DNA of 64,000 bases from Linnemannia elongata (taxonomy: Eukaryota > Mortierellomycota > Mortierellomycetes > Mortierellales > Mortierellaceae), in the NCBI GenBank assembly GCA_036320915.1, contig JAXBDG010000012.1:496001-560000 (forward strand), read 5' to 3'. Shown here piece after piece: positions 46,486-58,522 of this stretch. A program made the translations under genes and the position numbers. Under the pieces are notes generated by a model that was not told the DNA's origin, did no database searches, and saw nothing but the letters and a program-made list of their open reading frames with translations. Position 1 is the first letter of the stretch; each line of letters begins with the position of its first letter.

Positions 46486-47727
46486 TGTCCCAACTCGCGT
46501 AGACAATTATTAACTGAGGAAATACAACCCGTCATCCACGCGATGCTCCGTGCGGCCACGGTGCATCCGCGACCCTCCGGGTGACCACTGCTGCCCTTCT
46601 GGGGCAAGTTCAGACGGTCTAGGTAATGACCATTCGAACTTCATCTGATTCTACAACTCCTCCGACTCCACTGACTCCACCGACCGCGGCGTTACCATGT
46701 AGCGTCAATTCAGCCTCCCGTACGTCCATATCGGCGACTCCCTCCTGCCTGGTACGGTACCGGCAACGCATAGTGCTACATTCACTTGGCTCCGGGCTCG
46801 TAGTGTCGACCTGCCGGCAGGTTAGGTTGTTAAGACCTAGGTCGACCGTTGCTGATTGATGGATGGATAGGTTGTTTGATAAAAGGTGATGGATTGAAGA
46901 GCGGATGCGCCGGGCTTTGAAATCGGAATCGAAGAACGGAGAGAAAAAGATATAAATCGGAGGGTACTCCGAGAACAGAACCAGGTTGGTTAGTGGCGGA
47001 TGTCACGTGACTAAACCTGGTCTCCAAATCCAGAGTCGCGTTCAATGTCACATAGGCGGAAACAAGACGTGACACAAACTGGAAACCGGGGCCAGGAACC
47101 TGTCCTGGGGCGAAACGTGGCAGTCTGGACGAAAATGAAACAGCGAAGTGATTCGCATGGTGTTAGTCGTTAACAAGAACAAAGAAAGAATGGTTCACAT
47201 TCGACAGCTAACCTTTACTCATTAAAGGGAGTTACAGGTTCACTAGTCTCCTATTCCAGGGCAACCCATCTGCAAACGCCAGCGCTTCCCACTCAAATAC
47301 CGTGTTAACCGCATCAGCATCTGATTAATTACAAAGCGAATGTACTGAACTTATTTTTCTTCCTGGTCCACAGATGGCTTCCCTCCTGAAGTTGCTGCAT
47401 TACGCAGCAGTTTTCAGAAAGTTAAGATCCAACTGTCAGTGAGTAAACACGTCAAGCAATGACGCGTCCTCCCTTCGATGTTAACAATCATACTGAGTCT
47501 CTCTTGTATAATAACCCTTGCTGTTATTGCAACCTGAGGAAAAGGTCGCATTCGCTTGGTTGGACTTCGTGGTTACGGCAACTCTAGAGAGCTTCAAAAC
47601 AGTTATTTTTTCAGTACTCTCCTAAGTATGCCCGCAACCAATACTAGGTGGAAAAATCAAGTTTCTGCCTTAACGAGAAAGAAGGTTGTTTATTATTTCC
47701 TCCTCATGGAAAACAAAAGAAGGACTG
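46486..47727. other. Unassigned spacer
   Basis: No gene recognised. A short inverted repeat (ACCAGGTTGGTTAG ... CTAAACCTGGT) lies at about 46980-47023 around a TCACGTGA site. Confidence 0.35.
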
Positions 47728-48009
47728 CCTGGCTTGTGGCAGCCAAGTGCTCATGGCGACGTTGCTTTTTGATCCTTCGATGTCGGCTCTTTCGACCCTT
47801 GCATTATCTGGACGTGATGTGTGCACACGCCCAATCGAACATGTTTGGAACTATCTCAAAGTTCAAAAAAGATTTAGAGATCATAGCTCCGCGATCATTC
47901 ATAATTTGTGGGAAATTGTACTAGAGCATACATCCAGTCCCATTATACACCCATGCCTGATTGTGTTCAGGCTGTGTTGAAGGCGAAACGATGGGATACA
48001 AGATATTAG
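47728..48009 (+). pseudogene. Tc1/mariner transposase C-terminal relic
   Basis: 47830-47940 encodes PIEHVWNYLKVQKRFRDHSS, the block after the last catalytic residue in Tc1-type transposases (usual form NPIE.VW..LK). After a one-base frame change the final part reads MPDCVQAVLKAKRWDTRY and stops at 48007-48009, which is the usual end of such transposases. The N-terminal and catalytic parts are missing. The segment 47728-47795 has a close copy at about 51945-51998. Confidence 0.75.
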
Positions 48010-48344
48010 TCCTATAATATTTTGCTAGTCAAGATATGGTACCAATGACCTTTCCGGACAGTTAAGAAACCACTTTACATTGAATAAAGGTGGAACAACG
48101 AGTCATTTTAATGTGTGCCTGTGTTTCAGAGCTTTCTTTCTTAGTAGACATGCTGGATATGCTTGCAAGAGAAACTATCATGGCAGTAGAAAACTTAGAA
48201 GAAAACGAAAATCATTGGTACCATTTCTTGAGCAACTGTAGCTTCACCTTCAAATACAACACTTTATTATTGGCAAAGCAGATAAAAAAAAGCAGGCAAC
48301 AATAATATTCAATCAAAGTAATTTGGATGGAAAACCACCGAAGC
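48010..48344. other. Spacer after transposase relic
   Basis: Unassigned; AT-rich toward the carboxylesterase 3' end. No gene seen. Confidence 0.35.
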
Positions 48345-50872
48345 TCAGGGCTCATGGGCTAAGAAGTCGTAGGGACGAGACTGCTCAATGTAACTGCATC
48401 TCATCCTTTCCAGTGCTTGGGTTTGTTCGCCCTTGGGTAAATCAAACAGCAGAATACTTTCGGCCGCCGGGGTGACTGGGTCCCACTTAATACTGGCAAC
48501 ATCCATGTTGGCATATTCATAGCCCCGCTGGTCAGGCGTTGGGTTAGGCGACCCAGTCTTGGCAAAGGTAGTGAACCGGTCCATCACCTGACGAGAGAAG
48601 CGGGCATCTTCACTGGTCTGACCAAATCCCAAGAGATAGTCGCCGTTACCGAAGGTTGGAAGCCCATCTTCACCATGGCAGAGATGCTCAGGGGAAGCAC
48701 AAAAGTCGTTGGAGTATTGTGGGGGCAGCTCGCGACCATGGTTGAACTGGAAGGTGTACACATCACTCGACTGGGGGGCTACGGTGCGAGTGATGTTGAG
48801 GAGCGGGCAGCGGAAATACCAGTCGGTCGCAGCAATGCTGAGCATACCACGAACGCCATCGGGGTCCGAAGCGTTGACGGGGTACAATGAAGGCGAGGCG
48901 AGAAAGATTTCGCCAGGAAAACCTGGTGCGAAATTTGCTGTGGTGCTGTTGAGGCCTTCCAATGGGATCGGGTTAGGAATATTGCCCACGAAGATGCCGG
49001 CGTCTTCCTTGACAAATCCCCAGAGGATGTTTGCTACATGGTTGTACTGGCTCTTGGGAGCAAGTTGGAAGAGATCGCCCATCACCAGCTCGTGGTCGAC
49101 AGCCGGGCGGAAAAAGGGAGCTGGAAGAATCCATGAGTAGGGTCCGCCAGGAGGGTTGTAGACAGCTGCTACCGCCTGGCTCTGCGCTTGCACGAGCTCA
49201 ACATAGGGCTTGCTACGAGCACAGGCGATGTCTGCCTCATTGCAGCCAAGAGCCTTCATCGCCAAGCTGGAGACGTAGGCGATCATCGTCTCGTTCGCTA
49301 GTGGGCTAATCCAAACAAAATAGATAACAATAAATATGCCGTATGAGTCGAAGAACTGGTTGTACCTCCTCCATTTTCTTCCCTGTCAGTCGGATTCAAA
49401 ACTTACACTTCCACAGGGTCGGATTGAACGATCACGTTCTTATAGAGCGAGTCAGCGCTTGGAGTTCCCAGCAGTGCCCGGATGCTGTAACCTCCAGCAC
49501 TTTGACCCACAAGGGTGATTTGGCGAGGATCGCCTCCAAAAGCAGCAATGTTGTCGCGCACCCACCGGAGGGCCATGATCTGATCGCGCGTAGCCAGGTT
49601 GCCTGGTGCCTCAGAGGCAGGGATACCGCCAGCTTTGTTCTGAAAGACACCCAGGATGCCAAGGCGGTAATTAATTGTCACGACGACGATGCCACCACGC
49701 GACACTAGATTGCCTGGCTATTATGTTATGGATAGAAAATAGAAGGAAGTTTTTATTCCAATCAAAAGCTGCTTCATGGAAAAGCAAGAAAAAAAATGTA
49801 TAAAAGAGGAGACCACTACGTAACGTACCTCAAATAGAGGTGTACTGCCAGAGAGAGCTGCAAGCCCACCTCCATGGATGTACAACATGACAGGTAGCAA
49901 AGTTCGTGTGCTGCTCGCCTTTAAACTAGGCGTGTACACATTCAGATAAAGGCAATCCTCGTTCTCAGAGACTTGGTTAGTCAAGATTGTTCCGAGACGA
50001 GCCTGGACGTCGTTGCCCATCTGTTGAGGGCAAACGTTTCCATACTTGGTGGCGTCTTGAATCTTGGACTCATCGGTGGGAACATACGGCGAGGGCTCCC
50101 TGAAGCGCAACTCGCCCACAGGTGGCCGGGCATACGGGATACCGAGGAATCGGAATGAGTTTCCGTCCCGATAGCCCTGGAGGATGCCTGCCTTAGGAGT
50201 GCTAACTTTGATTTGGCGATGGGTATCGGGGACCAAAAAGTGGGCATTAGGTGCAGTATTGAAGCACAATACGGGCAGCCGGCTATCACACGCAACGTAC
50301 TGCGATGCTCCTGTTCTGTCAACCGCCATGCAGCTCTGGTTGTTGTCGACCACTAGCAGAGTAGGTTTAAGCAAACAGAATAAAATATAAGGATAAATGG
50401 AGAAATCAGGTTGGTTACACGAGAAATTTTGTCATCGATCGCTGGCGAACAACAGCCGTTTCTGAGGTTGTCATAATTGCTTACCATTGTCAACCCAAAA
50501 GGTGGACACGCTGGCGACTTCTTCCACAGCCACAGGTGTGTTGACAAAGATGCTGGAAAGGTTGGCTCCACCTGCGAGGGGAGTGTATCCACTTTCCCCA
50601 AGGCATTTACAAAGAGCCATGCCATCAGCGTACGAGGCCTTCTTGGAGATTAGGATGATGGGGAATCGAGGTGACCGGCTGTCAAGATCGTTTTCGACCA
50701 AGAGGTGAACTCCCTCGAATCTAGAGGCGGAGGGAGCATTGCAGTCATTGCCTAGGTTTTTTGCTATGAAGGAGTCATGGTGGAGAGGATGGGATTGAGC
50801 AAGAGTGGCAGCCTGAGAAGCCTTAAGGGTTAAGGAAGCGATCACTAAAAGGAGCTTGGGGGGTATCTTCAT
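48345..50872 (-). CDS. Secreted type-B carboxylesterase/lipase with an N-terminal C-type-lectin-like region
   Basis: Alpha/beta hydrolase of the cholinesterase family acting outside the cell on esters. Exons 50872-50485, 50352-49829, 49717-49407 and 49305-48345 total 2184 nt (727 residues). A signal peptide leads (MKIPPKLLLVIASLTLKASQA). Residues about 40-170 hold paired cysteines, with FWVDN, C.AVD and LPVLC reminiscent of a C-type-lectin-like domain; this is tentative. The esterase part has GIPYARPPVGELRF, the EDCLYLNVYTP signature, the oxyanion YIHGGGL, nucleophile elbow VGQSAGGYS (Ser377) and a CHGED motif (His618) near the catalytic histidine position. The acidic triad member was not assigned. 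The catalytic framework looks complete. Several NxT/S sites suggest glycosylation. Confidence 0.9.
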
Positions 50873-53800
50873 GTTGAAAGTCGTTGTGGGGCAATTTTTT
50901 AAAAACTTTTGATTGGGTCAAGCTAGAAAAAACTCAGACGGTTATATATGATTTTTGTTATTTGAGATCTGAAGAAATTCCTGGACGGAAGAACCCTAGG
51001 CCGATAGAACACAACGAACGGGCTGTGCAGAACACGAGTGGCTGATAATTGCGTAGTGATTCCTCAGCCCTCTTACTCTCTTCCCCCCCCTGGATTTCGC
51101 ATTGTCGCTTTTTTGGTTTTTAGGTAAAGGAAGGCTAAAAAGGAGATTTTGTGGAGCGCTACAACAGGTTTGGTCTACAATGGTGCGGCGCAGGTGAAAG
51201 ATCATGACTGCGGCCACCACCGGCATGTTGGTCGCTAGTGTTTTGATATTTTGAGAAATAGAAAGCCCCTGTAAGTTTGCGCACAGGCTGAAGGAGGGAC
51301 GAGTTACATAAAACGAGAAAATTGTTGGACCGGATAAAAAGTGAGATTGCTGCCATTGAACAACAAAGCTGAAAGAGCGTTGAATAGGTAATAGAGGGCT
51401 GAGAATACAGTGTCAAGGTAGAGACAGCGGTCTTTGACATGGAATGACTGCCATTGGCAAATATAAACCTGTCGGGATAGTTGATCATAGTATTGGCCGA
51501 AGGACATCGTATCTTTATTCGGAAAGGTAGAAAAAGAACTGGTTCCAAGTACGATTAAATGATGCCACCGACAATCGTTTGGTTGCCTGCGGAGAGGACC
51601 GAGGAACTAGGACTAGGCTTTGCGCCACGTGCTCTTTTTATTGCATCAAGGGGAATGGCTGGCGCAAGTCAGTATCCAGACACCTCTCTCCTAACCATTT
51701 TTTTCTTGCATCTCTTGTTTTTCCTACACCCCTTTTTTTTCAAGCAGAGTACCGTTTACCCAGAAGCCCAGCTTTGTTCCACAGCTGAGCCCATATCCCA
51801 ATCTCATCACTCTCTCCTATTGCTTATTACCCAGGTTATTTTGTGCAACAATTACAAAAGAATATTTCGTGGGTCCTCGCACTTGGAGAACGAAAGGGAG
51901 ATGGTGGGAAGGAGGCAGGGAATATGCGAAGAAGTATATCTGGCTTGTAGCAGCTAAGCGTTCATGCGACGTTGCTTTTTTGATCCTTCGATGTTGGCGC
52001 TTCTCATTATACTGAGGCAGCATTGGATTACTCGCCCACTGAGAAGGACGCTTAAAAAATCAAAGGCGTACTGAGAAAAAGAAAGGTATTGGATAAGTTG
52101 GGGTGCCGGGAAAAGATCAAGGGATGCCTCGAAGAGAAGGAGGCCGAAGAAAAGTATGGAGACCGAGAGGACCAAGGGATACTGAGAAAATACTTAGGAA
52201 ATTTTAAGGAGTTGTGGAGGAGTGTTAGCATAGTTGGCGTTGGAAGGAACCGAAGGATGCAGTATCCTTTGGATTCAGTGCAACATCCAAGTCGAAATCC
52301 ACAGCGTCGTCTGTATTTCGGAGTCTAAGGGGTCAAACAAAGGCCATCGAGCCGTCCAAATTTGTTTGGACCCGCGAGTGAGGAAAAAAGCAAAGAGACG
52401 TTCACCCTTCGGTTCTCACTCCCACTGGTTCAAGCATTTCATGCGACCACCGAGCAGCAGCTGCGTGATGGGTAGGACTTGTGTCTCAAACTCGAACAAG
52501 GGCTGAACGTCATTTCTATCTCTTGCTACCATGACTGGCAAGAACGATAGCGCTCCGACAGCTCTTGAACATCTTTGCAGACATCATTGCAACATGAAGA
52601 TAAGTACTGAGACCGCAATTCTTGCTTTTCAAGGCAGCGACTCACATGGTCCGGCAGTCCCTTTCGAGACATGACTGTCAATGTATACCACTGACACTTG
52701 ATAGCAGGATGCCACCTCTTTGACCCTCTTATGAGACTTGTGTTCCTGAGGCTGCTCGAACTCACCACCAACTCTCAGCATTCGAGATATCCGTTCTTGT
52801 TCTCATCGTCAACCAATACGTCTTGAACCTCGTCGATACTATCAACCATTGCACGGTCCTTAGGGTCTCTCAGCTGTTGAATCGCATCGGAAATGAGTCT
52901 CAATTGCATTCGATTTGACTTTTATTTAGATTCGACCTTATTAAAATCTAAAAGTCGAATCAAGCCGAATAAGAGTCGAATCGAGTCGAATGCCGAATGT
53001 CGAATGTCGAATGTCCTTAAGAAGGTCTGGTTGTCCGACGGACTAATGGAAAGAGAGAATGATTCGTTTTCATCGCCCAGTCATCACCTTTTTGCATGTT
53101 AGTTGTGCCAGCCCCTGAATTTGCATGCATACAAGCCTTTTTTCTCCCACGAGTGCACGAATCGCTTTCCTTGTGAGTGTACGGACAGTCACCCAACTCG
53201 GTTTGGTATAAGTCCTACATGGCATGTGTACCTAGCACTTAGTCTAGATACCACACCCTTACCTCCTCGGAGCCTTTGTAACGGGACTGAATGGCATTCA
53301 GTTTACGCTATGCGTCTACGTAGTCGATCGGTCTCATTAGAGCTGCAATGCTTGGTGGATGAGGCGTAACTCATGATCTCGCATACAAAAATATCTCCCA
53401 CGGGAATGTATCTCTCCCTCTCCTCTCCCTCTCTTCTTTGTCAGTTTCCTCATCCTCTCTGTTGAAAGCATCCCACATGCATAGACCGTCGAGTCCGTAT
53501 AAACATACCATAAAAAAATTCTCACTGATTAACAAAGCAACCCTTGTCTCCAAAAGGGTTTTGCGCAAATGACTGTGGTTTTCTCTTCACTTCCCCCTGT
53601 CATGCCCCTGTGCGTTCCTGTGTAAGCTGTAATAGGCTCAAGAAAAAGGCCCAACGAGCAAGCATCACACCAACATGTGGATCTATTGGTTTCTCGTGAA
53701 ACCGATCCATCCATCATCGTCAGTACATAATCCCACGACCATCCTAAGCATGTTAAAAGACCGAGTAAAAGCCACTTGTTCTTATCTTCCCATTCTCCCT

Positions 53801-54043
53801 CACCTTTTCGCCTCACTCTCTTTCCCCCATCGTCGTTTCTTCCGCCCAACCACTTTTTCCGTCTCTCCGCCTATTTGCGCATTCCCATACTCTGTCGACA
53901 TATACGATTATCCCAACAGAAGACAAGACAGCAGGTAATCGAGTGCGGCACGGTTTAGTGAGAGTAAAATGCGCTGATAGCAATGCTAACATCACCACAC
54001 ATTCCTTTGTCTTATGTCTTTGTAGGCGCAAAAGCAAAACAAT
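50873..54043. other. Relic-rich intergenic stretch
   Basis: 51945-51998 is a copy of part of the 47.7-kb transposon relic. 52520-52905 on the minus strand reads as protein-like frames (starting MQLRLISDAIQQLRDPKDRA) broken by a stop, perhaps a decayed gene. 52920-53015 has short GTCGAAT repeats. The region 53,935-54,025 looks like a 5' UTR intron (GTAATCG ... TTTGTAG) of the next gene. No intact gene recognised. Confidence 0.4.
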
Positions 54044-55012
54044 ATGCCATTCATTTACAGCAAACCTTGGCGCGTGCAGTTCTTTAAGCACATCAAGTGC
54101 CCCGAGGATGTGTTCATTCCTACAGAAGACTGCGATGCCTGGCGACTCTGCCCCGAGCACCGCTGGGTTTACAACAAGCTGACAATTGCACTGGCCCAGG
54201 ATCTGAAAGCAGCACCCCATTGTGTCCTCCCACCAAAGGCCTTATATCCAGTCTTTAGCAAACCGCTCATGAATCTCAAGGGCATGGGCGCTGGTAGCCG
54301 TGTCATCCCCGATGAGGCGACCTTTCTCAAGTCGCTCCAACCGGGTCATTTCTGGTGCACTCTTCTGAAGGGTCGCCATGTCAGCACGGATGCCGCGTTT
54401 GTCAATGGCGAGATGGTCTGGTCCCGCCATACGACCGGCGTGCCTATTGGCGATGGTATGTTTGACTACTGGCATCTGCACAAAGAAGCCATGCCCGATA
54501 TCGAGGATTGGTGCGGTAGCTGGGCACGTAAGCACCTAGCCGGCTATACGGGGATGGCCAACTTTGAGACAATCAGCGGCAAGATCATCGAGATGCATTT
54601 GCGCTTTACCCCTCAGTGGGCCGATCTCTATGGCGACAAGTGGCTGAATGCTGTCGTACGGCTATACGTGGACAAGGTCTGGGAATTTGACGACAGTGGT
54701 CGGATCGACCAGTACAGCGTCATCCTGTGGGGGTCGCAGCAACGGTCGTATTGCTTACCGCCAGCTGTTGAGATATCTAGAGCTGCTGCTGTTCCTGGTG
54801 TCTCGAGTATACAGGTGCCCTTTCACGAGAATACGGATTCTACGACGGCTTCCAACCCGCCTGGTGGGTTCCGACTGGCCATTGTCAACTCGTCCGATCT
54901 TGAGGCTGGACGGAAAGCGACCAAGGTTCTGCGTGAGGCCATCAAGGAGGTCGACACCAAAACCCACGTCAATGGCGTCACAGGCAGAGCAGCATGCCGT
55001 TGCCACAAGTGA
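54044..55012 (+). CDS. Conserved-looking protein, possible ATP-grasp-type fold
   Basis: Intronless coding part of 322 residues from ATG 54044; the in-frame TAG just upstream lies in the acceptor of a putative 5' UTR intron. The sequence is rich in aromatic and charged residues and looks like a globular enzyme. The segments YPVFSKPLMNLKGMGAGSRV (near 67-86), GHFWCTLLKGRHVSTDAAFV and IIEMHLRFTPQWADLYG recall strand-loop features and the terminal metal-binding Glu region of ATP-grasp enzymes, but I cannot confirm the fold. A possible terminal CRCHK is present. No signal peptide or membrane helix. Substrate unknown. The TE-rich neighbours give no functional hint. Confidence 0.6.
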   Translation: MPFIYSKPWRVQFFKHIKCPEDVFIPTEDCDAWRLCPEHRWVYNKLTIALAQDLKAAPHCVLPPKALYPVFSKPLMNLKGMGAGSRVIPDEATFLKSLQPGHFWCTLLKGRHVSTDAAFVNGEMVWSRHTTGVPIGDGMFDYWHLHKEAMPDIEDWCGSWARKHLAGYTGMANFETISGKIIEMHLRFTPQWADLYGDKWLNAVVRLYVDKVWEFDDSGRIDQYSVILWGSQQRSYCLPPAVEISRAAAVPGVSSIQVPFHENTDSTTASNPPGGFRLAIVNSSDLEAGRKATKVLREAIKEVDTKTHVNGVTGRAACRCHK

Positions 55013-55469
55013 TTTCATCTCAGCCAAGGCAACATTCCATCTCACTTTGTTTGTCCATGTAGCATTCCACGTTAGATCTCAAGCAGACAGTAGAAAAGGG
55101 AGCCACCCGTCCCCAAAAACACACATCAGCGACACGCTTAAACTCTGTATACAATGCATACAGCATCAGAACGTCCTTTGTGAGATATTGTGTTTGCGCT
55201 GGTTGCTTAGAAGAGCACTCCAAAGTTCATGGGGTGTCTGTTTACTGACGTGCTCAAAAAAAATGATCACTTTTGCAATCAACCCTTGGATTCCAAGCAA
55301 AGCGCGAGAAAACACACATAGAGAATAGTGACGTTAAAAGTTCCAACAAATGAAAAACGGCATCAGCGAGATCATTTGTCTCATACTTCTTACGACCGTA
55401 GTGCACACGATGCCACAAGCAACAGACAACAACAATAAAGAAGCAGACGAATTCCCTTTGCAAAAAAGG
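55013..55469. other. Spacer, no gene seen
   Basis: 3' region of the preceding gene, then unassigned sequence leading into the transposase relic. Confidence 0.35.
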
Positions 55470-56157
55470 ACAGCGACACTCGAAAGTTGATTCAAGAATT
55501 ATTCGTTAGACAGAAGGCTAATTCACTCGGGATTTTTATCGGATCAGCAATCACCATCCGCAACGAGCTCAAGGAAAACATCCCTCCAGGGAAACGAGGT
55601 CGCCATAGTAAGATCTTCCTGGGGACAAAGAAAATTCTTCCTCGACAGTTCAAGTATGGCCGGCTGACAACGCTCCACGAATGCCAACAGCTTGTCCAAC
55701 CAAGGGATGGAGTGCAGGTGCATGTTGAGACGGTCCGACAGAATATGCAGAAGGAAGGAATTAGAGCATACGTCTAACAGAGAAAACCTGATCTCAAACC
55801 GAGTTATGTGCTGGATCAGCTTACATTCACTCAGGTGCATAAGATATAGACTGTGGACGATTGGAAGCAGGTCCTGTTCACTGATGAGAGCAAGATCAGT
55901 CGCATGGAGTCATTTGCAGGAAGCGTTATCAAGAGGACACGCGTATGCTATCCCATCAAGTTCGTCTACTGCCACAAGGTGGAGGAGGAAAGACGATGAT
56001 CTGGGATACTTCACATTCTTCGGATCAGAAGACCTTTGCAGGATCCATGGAACATTGGACTCGGAATTCTTCCTCGCCGTCCTCAACGCTTATGTTCTCG
56101 ACTCTTTGAATGGTTCGGCATGGATCCCGCGGACTCAATCTTTCAGCAGGACAACTT
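55470..56157 (+). pseudogene. Tc1/mariner transposase pseudogene
   Basis: Reads as a decayed Tc1-like transposase on the plus strand. The DNA-binding part includes RGRHSKI and GRLTTLHECQ, then VQVHVETVRQNMQKEGIRAY. The catalytic part has DDWKQVLFTDESKISRMES with the first Asp of the DDE triad. GGGGKTMIW and FQQDN (second Asp) lie in other frames. In-frame stops interrupt it after EGIRAYV and in VHKI*TVDDW, and frame changes occur near 55985. It ends at about 56157, cut off by a TG microsatellite, and lacks the final acidic residue and C-terminus. Confidence 0.85.
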
Positions 56158-56197
56158 TTTCGTACAGTACTTATGTGTGTGTAATGTGTGTGTATAT

Positions 56198-56199
<2 letters not shown>

Positions 56200-56238
<39 letters not shown>
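56200..56238. repeat. (TG)n microsatellite
   Basis: Uninterrupted TG run immediately after the truncated transposase, preceded by imperfect TG-rich sequence from about 56173. Confidence 0.95.
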
Positions 56239-56241
<3 letters not shown>

Positions 56242-57368
56242 AGGGTAGCGGGGGTAAGTTGTAGGTGCTTGAGGGTGAAGGTGGATGTGATTGAGGATGA
56301 AAGTGAAGGTGGAAGTTGAAGGCGGAAGATGAAGGTCGTGTATGAAGAGAGTTGTCGTGAGGTGTGCGGTGCTACTTGTCCATTTTCTTCACCAGAGAAA
56401 TTCTTAAAAGGGTTCTTCGAGCATTGCTCCTCCTTTTCTGTAAAACACACCCATTTCCTGAGAACAACAGCGCTCCTAAGCCGCATGCTGCCATTTGTGC
56501 AATCACCTAGTATACAATAGCAATGCTATTGTCAATGACTCCAATCCTATTATTACTATTTTTGCCTTGCCTTTAGAATACTGACTAATGTAGAGGGCGG
56601 TATGCAGCAAGGAATGATGATTCCGTGCCAATAGTTTCAGTGTAAATTGCGTTCTCATGGATCGATAATAAAACAGCATAAACATGCATAACTCGAAAAA
56701 GCTTGGATGTGTAATGATGGTCCTGGATATCACTTTTCGGCAGGCAGATAGGCGAGAAGGAAGGAAGGTAAGGTCCGTGTGAACGATGAAAAAGGCTGCG
56801 AAGACACAACCTCGCTCTCAGTCTTAAAGAGTGCCAGGAGTTCGTCAACAACAACCTGATTAAGCCCTCATCCGACTTCACAGCACCAGCAACGACTACA
56901 ATCACTCAAACTGTACTCCAGCCCTGGCGACCAACAACAACTTCATAGGCCCCTCGCGACAGAGCACCACACCGAGCACCCAGGAACAAGTTCGCTTTCA
57001 ATTTATGGGCACCCAGTTTGAAGAAATGATCATGGCAGAACACCGAATACCCTCACCTCCCTCTTCAGTCACCAACAATCCCCTCAGTAAAACATTGCTA
57101 CATGTCTTGACGGCAGCTACCAACACATGATCGGCACCGCTTGCAAGCCGATATCTGATTACTTAGACAATACCAACTCTCAATTTGTCATCACTTCTGC
57201 CACGGCTGCATATCGAGAAAGCTGCCAGCCGCGGTACTACTCTAGATATTAACATAGGAACAATAGGAACACTATATTATGCATTGACCAGCAATAATTA
57301 GAGGTTTAAAAAAAAGCTCTTCTGAAAGGTGATATGTTGTCGTTTTTATATACAAAAAGGCTAATGGT
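56239..57368. other. Intergenic, possible decayed coding relic
   Basis: 56,860-57,240 on the plus strand has a protein-like frame (for example VRFQFMGTQFEEMIMAEHRI) with a stop soon after, perhaps a retroelement gag-like relic. No intact gene. Confidence 0.3.
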
Positions 57369-58400
57369 TTAGTTTTCGCTATGTTCGGCAATGGCATGAG
57401 GCATTCCCCAGCACTTGTAGCCCAAGAACCCGGCAACATAGCAAAGGCCCTCACTTTCAATGCCGTCGTAGCCCTCATATTTCCATCCCGCTCCGATGAT
57501 ATAATTGGTCGTGAAGGCGACACCCTCTCGATGGACTTCTCCGCGGACAAAGAGGACAGTTGCACCGACAGAGTCCAATTTTCTAAACTCTCCGTGCAAT
57601 TCGTGGGTGAACTTGACAGATTTGGGTCCAGGGACAAATATTCCACCTTTTTCGATGGTTTCCTGTTCTTCTGCGCTGGGTTTGATCCGTTCGCCTACCC
57701 AGGCGTTCAAGTCGATGAAGCCGCCACTTGGACCGGACCTTGTTGCAGTCGTGATAACATCCTTGCCGGAATCGATCATACGGCCGAGGAGATCGTTAGG
57801 GACACGAGTCATATCGGAATCAATCCAGAGGATGGAATCTTCGTCACGCATGGTGGTGTAGAGAAGGTAGTTGCGCAACCTTGCAATCAGTCTTCTTCTA
57901 TCTCTTTGGGCGCTCTCGGCTTTGCGATCTTCTCGAGAGATTCCGGCGTCCTTTTCACGAAGGATGACATGGATTTGGCGGAAGGGGTTCCTGTCGTCTG
58001 GTAGTTGTTTGATATAATCGGTGATGGCCTTGAATTCATTTTTGTCGCTGGCGAGGACACCGAGGTTGATGTTGGACATGGGATAATCGAACCCTAGGAC
58101 AATACTCAAGAAATCGGAAAAGCTGCGGTCGCCGCCCCAAGATTCGCGATTCCGGACGAGGGTGAGGACGAGAACGGTTTGTTTTCCGGAGACGGGATGG
58201 ACGGAGAGGTTGGTGAAACGGAATTCGCGGCTGTTGGTGTAGTAAGAGGGCTTGAAGTCGGTTGGTGATGGTTTGAAGTTGGATGGTCTGAAGGCGGCAT
58301 TGTTAAATAAGCAGGTGAAGGTGTATATGGCTATGACTGCAAGAACAAGGTACCGCAGGTGGAAGATGGACGATCGATGGGCGAACGAACGGAACGTCAT
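57369..58400 (-). CDS. Anp1/Mnn9/Van1-family mannosyltransferase (GT62)
   Basis: Golgi type II membrane glycosyltransferase; yeast relatives form the M-Pol complexes that extend N-glycan mannan. Intronless, 343 residues from ATG 58400. A longer frame extends upstream through the AG microsatellite and would add a Ser/Leu repeat, so the inner ATG is preferred. Residues about 15-31 are the signal anchor (LRYLVLAVIAIYTFTCLF). The lumenal part has VLVLTLVRNRESWGGDRSFS, then ILWIDSDMTRVP with the DxD metal motif (194-196), TTATRSGPSGGFIDLNAW, and a C-terminal GYKCWGMPHAIAEHSEN in which GLPHYxV.H is the usual family ending. Size and motifs are complete for the family. Confidence 0.92.
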   Translation of the reverse strand: MTFRSFAHRSSIFHLRYLVLAVIAIYTFTCLFNNAAFRPSNFKPSPTDFKPSYYTNSREFRFTNLSVHPVSGKQTVLVLTLVRNRESWGGDRSFSDFLSIVLGFDYPMSNINLGVLASDKNEFKAITDYIKQLPDDRNPFRQIHVILREKDAGISREDRKAESAQRDRRRLIARLRNYLLYTTMRDEDSILWIDSDMTRVPNDLLGRMIDSGKDVITTATRSGPSGGFIDLNAWVGERIKPSAEEQETIEKGGIFVPGPKSVKFTHELHGEFRKLDSVGATVLFVRGEVHREGVAFTTNYIIGAGWKYEGYDGIESEGLCYVAGFLGYKCWGMPHAIAEHSEN

Positions 58401-58445
58401 ATTTGGCTGTGCAAAGAGCGAAAGAATGTGAGGACAAGTTGTGAA

Positions 58446-58476
58446 AGAGAGAGAGGGAGAGAGAGAGGGAGAGAGA

Positions 58477-58520
<44 letters not shown>
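58446..58520. repeat. (AG)n microsatellite in GT62 leader
   Basis: AG repeats with occasional GGG interruptions directly upstream of the GT62 start codon, on the pyrimidine strand relative to the gene. Confidence 0.95.

Positions 58521-58522
<2 letters not shown>

Noticed and set aside
52520..52905. Possible minus-strand gene starting MQLRLISDAIQQLRDPKDRA
   Set aside because: A stop interrupts the frame after about 44 codons, no splice pair clearly rescues it, and no domain is recognisable. It is mentioned only within the intergenic entry.
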